NCBI RefSeq assembly: GCF_029625315.1
Contig: NZ_CP121110.1
Coordinates: 3,233,001-3,297,000, forward strand
Direction of reading: 5' to 3'
Source: Flavobacterium ginsengisoli
GTDB lineage: Bacteria; Bacteroidota; Bacteroidia; Flavobacteriales; Flavobacteriaceae
DNA: 64,000 nt
Shown here: positions 58,858 to 64,000 of the stretch, one piece after another
How positions within the stretch are numbered: position 1 is the stretch's first letter
How the letters are laid out: every line of letters starts with the position of its first letter
The notes under the pieces: model-generated
The model's input: only the letters and a program-made list of their open reading frames with translations
Told to the model about the DNA's origin: nothing
Databases searched by the model: none
Made by a program: the position numbers and the translations under genes

Positions 58858-60098
58858 ATGATTTTAGAAATGAAAGTCCCATCACCAGGGGAATCAATAA
58901 AAGAAGTTGAAATTGCAACTTGGTTAGTAAAAGACGGAGATTATGTAGAAAAAGATCAGGCTATTGCTGAAGTTGATTCAGATAAAGCTACTCTTGAATT
59001 GCCTGCTGAAATGAGCGGTGTAATTACACTAAAAGCTGAAGAAGGTGATACAGTTGCAGTAGGTGCTGTAGTTTGTTTAATTGATACAGATGCTTGCTAA
59101 ACCAGCAGGAAGCACAGCTCCAGCAGCTGAAGCGCCAAAAGCAGAGGCTCCAAAGACTGAAGTAAAAGCAGAAGCTCCAAAAGCAGCACCAGCTCAAGCT
59201 CCAGCAGCGACAAGCTATGCAGCAGGAACTCCATCTCCAGCGAGCAAGAAAAATATTAGACGAAAAAAATATTGCTCCAACTACAGTTTCAGGAACTGGT
59301 AAAGGCGGAAGAATTACTAAAGAGGATGCTGTAAATGCAGTACCTTCTATGGGAACTCCAACAGGAGGAAGCCGTGGAACTGAGCGTACAAAATTATCTA
59401 TGTTACGTCGTAAAGTAGCAGAAAGACTAGTTTCAGCTAAAAATGAAACTGCTATGCTTACTACTTTCAACGAAGTAAACATGACACCAATCAACCAAAT
59501 TCGTAACGAATACAAAGATGCTTTCAAAGCTAAACATGGTGGTTTAGGTTTAGGTTTCATGTCATTCTTTACAAAAGCAGTTACAAGAGCTTTAGAATTA
59601 TATCCAGATGTTAACTCTATGATGGATGGTGATTACAAAATTGCTTATGATTTTGCTGACATCTCAATCGCAGTTTCTGGACCAAAAGGATTAATGGTTC
59701 CTGTTGTTCGTAATGCTGAACTTTTAACTTTCCGTGGAATTGAAGCTGAAATCAAAAGATTAGCTTTAAGAGCTCGTGATGGTCAAATTACAGTTGACGA
59801 TATGACTGGAGGAACTTTCACAATTACAAATGGTGGTGTTTTCGGAAGTATGTTATCTACTCCAATCATCAACCCTCCTCAATCAGGAATCTTAGGAATG
59901 CACAACATCATTGAGCGTCCGATTGCTGTAAACGGAAAAGTTGAAATTCACCCAATGATGTACGTTGCACTTTCTTACGATCACAGAATCATTGACGGAC
60001 GTGAGTCTGTTGGTTTCTTAGTTGCCGTAAAAGAGGCTTTAGAAAACCCAGTAGAATTATTGATGAATGGCGACGCTAAACGTGCTTTAGAGTTGTAA
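58858..60098 (+). CDS. sucB: Dihydrolipoamide succinyltransferase (E2), two frameshifts
   Basis: The restored protein is about 412 residues: lipoyl domain (lysine in [15 protein letters not shown]), an Ala/Pro/Lys linker, the E1/E3-binding domain ([15 protein letters not shown]), and the catalytic domain with the His in [17 protein letters not shown]. Two breaks are in the linker. At 59091-59097 (GATGCTTGCTAAA), dropping one T gives DTDAAKPAGS. At 59240-59246 (CCAGCGAGCAAG), dropping one base gives [12 protein letters not shown]. It forms the 2-oxoglutarate dehydrogenase complex with SucA. Confidence 0.95.
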
Positions 60099-60125
60099 TT
60101 TTTAAAGTAATTTTTGACAATAATA

Positions 60126-60155
60126 AAAACCTGTTCATTAATTTGAGCAGGTTTT
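60126..60155 (+). terminator. Intrinsic terminator after sucB
   Basis: AAAACCTGTTCA (60126-60137) pairs with TGAGCAGGTTTT (60144-60155), one G-T wobble pair, followed by a T tract. Confidence 0.85.
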
Positions 60156-60316
60156 TTTGCTTAAGATTAGCTTAATTTTAGCTTAAGTTGTTAATTTTTT
60201 GAAAAAATGTAAATTTTACCCTTTAAAAAATATTTAATTTAGAATAAATAAGAATAACTTGTTTAGTTGCTATCCAACAATTAAATTTGCACTATCAAAA
60301 TTAATTCTAAATAAAA

Positions 60317-62810
60317 ATGAAATTAAAATTTACAGTTTCTTTTTTGAGTTTTTGTTTTGCTTTAATGACCAGCGTATCAGCTTTGGCTCAAGAAAAAGCA
60401 ACTATTAAAGGTCAAATTAGCTTAACAAATAATCAAGCGAGCAGACAACGTATCTGTAATATTGAAAGGAACAAAAATAGGAACTAGCACTGACGCGAAT
60501 GGTTTCTATGAAATTAAAAATATTAAACCAGGCAACTATGTAATTAAAGTTTCTGGAATTGGTTATTCTTCTAAAGAAAAAAGCGTTAACCTTAATGGTG
60601 GCGACTCAATTATTGAGGATTTTAGAATTAGTGAAAACTCTCAAGAATTAAATGAAGTTGTTTTAAGCTCAAACAGAAAAAACCCGTTAGCGCGTAAAGA
60701 AACAACACAAGTATCAAGATTACCTCTTAAAAATCTTGAAAACCCTCAAGTTTATACTACAATTACTGGTGAACTTTTAAAAGAGCAAGTTGTTACAAAT
60801 ATAGATGACGCTCTTAAAAATGCACCAGGATTATCTCCGCTTTGGGCTTCTACTGGACGTGGTGGCGACGGTGCAGGATATTTCTCTCTAAGAGGATTTG
60901 CTGTGCAACCAACAATGACAAATGGTTTACCTGCTTTGAATAACGGAAGTATCGATCCTGCAAATATTGACAAAATTGAAGTTATTAAAGGGCCTTCTGG
61001 AACTTTATTCGGAAGTAGTTTAATTTCTTACGGAGGTTTAATCAACTTGACTACTAAAAAACCTTATGATCACTTTGGAGGAGAAGTAAGCTATACAGCA
61101 GGAAGTTACGGATTAAACCGTGTAACTGCAGACATTAATACTCCTGTAGATGATGAACACAAAATTAATTTCAGAGTTAATACTGCATATCATACAGAAA
61201 ACAGCTTTCAAGATGCTGGATTTAGAAAATCATTTTTCTTTGCTCCATCTTTATCTTACCAAGCGAGCGACAGACTTTCGTTTTTTATTAATACTGAATT
61301 CATGAACAACAAACAGACGAATCCTACTATGCTATTTTTAGATAGAGGAGCACCTTTGAGAGTTCATAATATGGATGAATTAGGTTATGATAACAAACGT
61401 TCTTATACAAGTAACGAACTTGCAATTGAAACTCCTTCTTACTCTCTTCAAGGACAAATGAATTACAAAATCTCTGATCAATGGACTTCTCAAACGGTTC
61501 TATCAAGAGGATCATCTAAATCTGAAGGATATTACACTTATCTTTATGAAGGCACACAATATTTTCCTGCAGAAGTAAATCAAGGAATTGTTTTAGGACG
61601 TTCAATGAATTACCAAGATACAACAACTTTAACAACAGATATTCAACAAAACTTTATTGGTGATTTTAAACTTGGAAACTTAAGAAACAGAATTGTTGTT
61701 GGCTTTGATTACTTTAATAGAGGGCAAGTTGATAATGGTTCTGGATATGTATCAAATGGAAGAGTTTATATCGGAAACTTAGATGTAGCAACTGTAAACC
61801 AATACGTATTTGGCATAACAGATCCTGCAAAATATATTACAAACGGTGACAGTGGTATCCTAACAAAAGCTGGTTCTGATAAACTTTTAGCAGAAGCTGG
61901 CGCAAACAATAACAAAACAAAACAAGAAGTTATTAGTGCTTATGCATCAGATGTAATCAATATTACTCCTGCATTATCTGCAATGGCAAGTTTACGTGTA
62001 GATCGTTTTATGACTGCTGGTGATGTTACTACAAATGCTGATGATTTTAATCAGACTTCTTTTTCACCAAAATTTGGTTTAGTTTATCAGCCAATTATTG
62101 ACAAAGTTTCGATTTTTGCCAACTATATGGATGGTTTTACTAATACAGCTCCAACAACTGATACTGGTTTAAATGGTGCAGTTATTCCAAGAACTTTCAA
62201 ACCAGAACATGCTAATCAATTTGAAATCGGAACTAAATTAAATGTTCTTAAAGATAAAGTTTACGCAACATTTAGCTATTATGATATCAAAGTAACAGAT
62301 CAGGTTTATACTGTTTATGGTTCTACAGGTGGAGTACCAACTCAAACTTCTTTCCAAGATGGAGAACAAAGAAACAAAGGTTTTGAAGCAGAAATCGTTG
62401 CAAATCCAGTTGCTGGTTTAAACATTGTTGCTGGTTACAGTTATGTAGACGCTGTATTAAATGCTGGAGATCCTTCGTTCGTAGGAAACAGACCTGAGAG
62501 TTCAGGACCAAGAAACACAGCAAACTTTTGGGCAAGCTACAAATTCCCTCAAGGAGATTTACAAGGATTTGGTTTAGGTTTTGGTGGAAACTATGCTGAC
62601 AAAAACCTAATTATGAACAGAAATGTTGTAGGTCAGTTTACAATTCCTTCTTACACTGTTTTAAATTCTTCTATTTTCTACGGAACAGAGAAATTTACAT
62701 TGACATTAAAATTAGACAATATTGCTAATGTTGATACTTACGATGGTTGGTCAACAATTCACCCAAAAAACATGAGAAGCGTATCTGCGAACTTCGCGTA
62801 CAGATTCTAA
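60317..62810 (+). CDS. TonB-dependent (siderophore-type) receptor, frameshifted
   Basis: The restored receptor is about 830 residues: signal peptide (KFTVSFLSFCFALMTSVSAL), an N-terminal carboxypeptidase-like beta domain (GTSTDANGFYEIKNIKPGNY), a plug (TGELLKEQVVTNIDDALKNA, KIEVIKGPSGTLFGS), and a barrel ending VSANFAYRF. The frame breaks at 60437-60443 (CAAGCGAGCAGAC). Removing one base gives NQAADNVSVILKGTKIG. The plug and the following membrane genes point to ferric-siderophore uptake. Confidence 0.9.
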
Positions 62811-62822
62811 TAAAAAATAATG

Positions 62823-62857
62823 AAAACACCTTTCTCTTCTTATAGGAAAGGTGTTTT
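62823..62857 (+). terminator. Intrinsic terminator after the TonB receptor
   Basis: AAAACACCTTTC (62823-62834) pairs perfectly with GAAAGGTGTTTT (62846-62857) and is followed by T residues. The next gene begins 17 bases later, so this may attenuate rather than fully stop transcription. Confidence 0.85.
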
Positions 62858-62874
62858 TTTAAATTTTAAAGATT

Positions 62875-63207
62875 ATGATTACAACTGCCAGTCTTATCGT
62901 TTTTTTAGCTTTTTACACGTTGTATTACACTTCAAAAAGAGCTGTTTTGTCTTATGATTTAGGTTTTGAAAAATGGATGCAGAAAAATCCGAAGCCAACT
63001 AAAATCATCGGCTTAATGCTTTTGCTTTCTGCGTATGCAATGTGGCTTTTTACGCAATCACTAGGCTGTGGCACTTTGATGTTTTTTATTCAGCTCATGA
63101 CCGTAGGAAGTTTAATCATTATCCTTACACCACTAAAAAAAATAAACAGTAAGTTACTTTTGGCGCTACTGGTTTTTATTGCACTAACAGAATTCTATTA
63201 CCAGTAA
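62875..63207 (+). CDS. DUF3325-like small membrane protein
   Basis: This 110-residue protein has three to four hydrophobic segments (TTASLIVFLAFYTLYYTSKR, IIGLMLLLSAYAMWLFTQSL, SLIIILTPLKK). It resembles the DUF3325 proteins found next to TonB siderophore receptors and PepSY proteins. It lies 13 bases before the next membrane gene and should belong to the same iron-uptake operon. Its exact function is not known. Confidence 0.65.
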   Translation: MITTASLIVFLAFYTLYYTSKRAVLSYDLGFEKWMQKNPKPTKIIGLMLLLSAYAMWLFTQSLGCGTLMFFIQLMTVGSLIIILTPLKKINSKLLLALLVFIALTEFYYQ

Positions 63208-63220
63208 TCATTATCAAATT

Positions 63221-63520
63221 ATGCCAGCAAATTCAAAATATCTAAATCCCTCTTTTTGGCCACGTTTTTCCAAAATTACTGCCGCAATTTTAGGAGGATA
63301 CTTTGTTTCTGTCACTTTTCATTTGGCTCTAGCTTCTTGGTTTAACCGCGCCAATGTTTTAATGACAATGGCTTTTACTGGTTTTATTTTATGGGTTGCC
63401 TTAATGATCATTGCTTTTTTAGCCAAAAGCGGTTGGAAAATATGGGGAATTTACATCTTGCTTTCTTTACTTTTTTGTCTTTTTATTTATTTGGGTCAAA
63501 CCTATAATACGGCACAATAA
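63221..63520 (+). CDS. DUF3649-like small membrane protein
   Basis: This 99-residue protein has about three membrane helices (AAILGGYFVSVTFHLALASW, MTMAFTGFILWVALMIIAFL, IWGIYILLSLLFCLFIYL). Similar small proteins (DUF3649) accompany PepSY/DUF3325 genes in siderophore uptake loci. It starts 13 bases after the preceding gene and ends 5 bases before the next. Confidence 0.62.
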   Translation: MPANSKYLNPSFWPRFSKITAAILGGYFVSVTFHLALASWFNRANVLMTMAFTGFILWVALMIIAFLAKSGWKIWGIYILLSLLFCLFIYLGQTYNTAQ

Positions 63521-63525
63521 TATAT

Positions 63526-64000
63526 ATGAATAACCGTCATTACAATATCTATTTTCATACACATACTGTCAGCGGAATCGTTATCAGTGTAATTCTTTTT
63601 GTAATTTTCTTCGCTGGATCTTTTTCTTTTTTTAGAGATGAAATCATCAATTGGGAAAGAAGTGAATCTACAGCAATCACAAGAGAAATTCAATTGGATT
63701 ACAATGACGCCCTGCAGCATTTAGATAAAAAATATGTTTTGCACGGAAGAAATATCACTATTTCTAAACCTTCAATAGAAAATCGAGTTGCTGTTTATAT
63801 GGAAGGAACCAAAGACACATTGGCTCCCAAAAAACAACAAGCAGGAGAATTTTTCTATTTAGACAATAAAAATTACAAATCTTATACTTACGAAGAATCT
63901 TATTCTCTTGGTGAACTTTTATACCGTCTGCACTTCTTGGCGCAAATTCCTTATCCTACGGGGTATTATTTAGCCGGATTCACCGCTCTGTTTTTTTTAT
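63526..64000 (+). CDS. PepSY-associated transmembrane protein, 5' part
   Basis: The frame starts at 63526 (MNNRHYNIYFHTHTVSGIVI) and stays open to the window end, giving 158 residues. The first helix with HTHTVSGIVISVILFVIFFA and FFRDEI is characteristic of PepSY-associated TM proteins (iron-regulated membrane proteins, some being siderophore reductases). A second helix begins at YYLAGFTALFFL. It completes the receptor-DUF3325-DUF3649-PepSY order seen in other iron-uptake operons. Confidence 0.8.
   Translation, partial: MNNRHYNIYFHTHTVSGIVISVILFVIFFAGSFSFFRDEIINWERSESTAITREIQLDYNDALQHLDKKYVLHGRNITISKPSIENRVAVYMEGTKDTLAPKKQQAGEFFYLDNKNYKSYTYEESYSLGELLYRLHFLAQIPYPTGYYLAGFTALFFL

Noticed and set aside
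56376..59246. Programmed ribosomal frameshifting in sucA and sucB
   Set aside because: The same word breaks unrelated genes on both strands, in both orientations and in different codon phases, which points to a DNA- or sequencing-level cause.

Overview
The window looks like a chromosomal segment of a Flavobacterium-type member of the Bacteroidota. It is AT-rich, start codons lack Shine-Dalgarno sequences, several promoters carry the Bacteroidota -7 element TAnnTTTG (for example 5310-5317, 50125-50132, 52680-52687), and the gene types are flavobacterial: a C-terminal type IX secretion signal, a TonB-dependent receptor, TPR/AraC fusion regulators, a RND efflux system, and short inverted repeats between genes.

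Layout. 1-4.6 kb: leucine biosynthesis (leuC end, leuD, a methyltransferase, a LeuA-family synthase, leuB). 4.7-8.2 kb: a lipoprotein, rpsP-rimM, a four-helix-bundle protein and a tRNA methyltransferase. 8.2-19.5 kb: a peptide secretion locus made of an S41 peptidase, a HlyD adaptor, a C39-peptidase ABC exporter, three Cys-containing leader peptides, a C39-like/VKOR/thioredoxin fusion, a tandem array of six almost identical 46-48-residue double-glycine peptides (16562-17676), and a TPR/AraC regulator. 19.6-33.9 kb: acyl-CoA dehydrogenase, DUF3050, GDSL hydrolase, SpeD-like enzyme, isochorismatase, AraC, nitrilase, GNAT, tRNA-Ser(GGA), LysR/MFS pair, asparaginase, acyltransferase, TatD and a second S41 peptidase. 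34-42.1 kb: an ECF-type sigma factor with a TPR membrane protein, a lipoprotein, a PKD/beta-barrel protein, a TPR-CHAT protease-like protein and a retropepsin-like protein. 42.2-50.7 kb: MFS exporter, RND-MFP-TolC-TetR operon and a YceI protein that shares 28-bp operators with the TetR gene. 51-60.1 kb: T9SS matrixin protease, polyprenyl synthase, hypotheticals, sucA-sucB. 60.3-64 kb: TonB receptor with DUF3325/DUF3649/PepSY-type membrane proteins, probably iron uptake.

The best candidate for an undescribed system is the peptide locus at about 9.9-19.5 kb. The six-copy array encodes peptides with a conserved leader ending in Lys-Gly-Gly and a core rich in Asp, Pro, Gly and Asn that lacks Cys. 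A C39 exporter able to cut at Gly-Gly, a disulfide-handling fusion protein and a sensor-like regulator lie next to it.

A second striking pattern is sequence-level. About twenty genes are broken by frameshifts, including essential ones (sucA, sucB). Fifteen of the breaks fall exactly on TGCTTGC or TGCTCGC (either strand). In fourteen of these, removing one base restores TGCTGC and a full-length gene; the fifteenth (21381) sits on the same word but needs a net two-base change. The motif occurs in both orientations relative to the genes and in several codon phases. A systematic base-calling or DNA-modification artefact is therefore more likely than real gene loss or translational recoding, so these genes are described here in their restored form.
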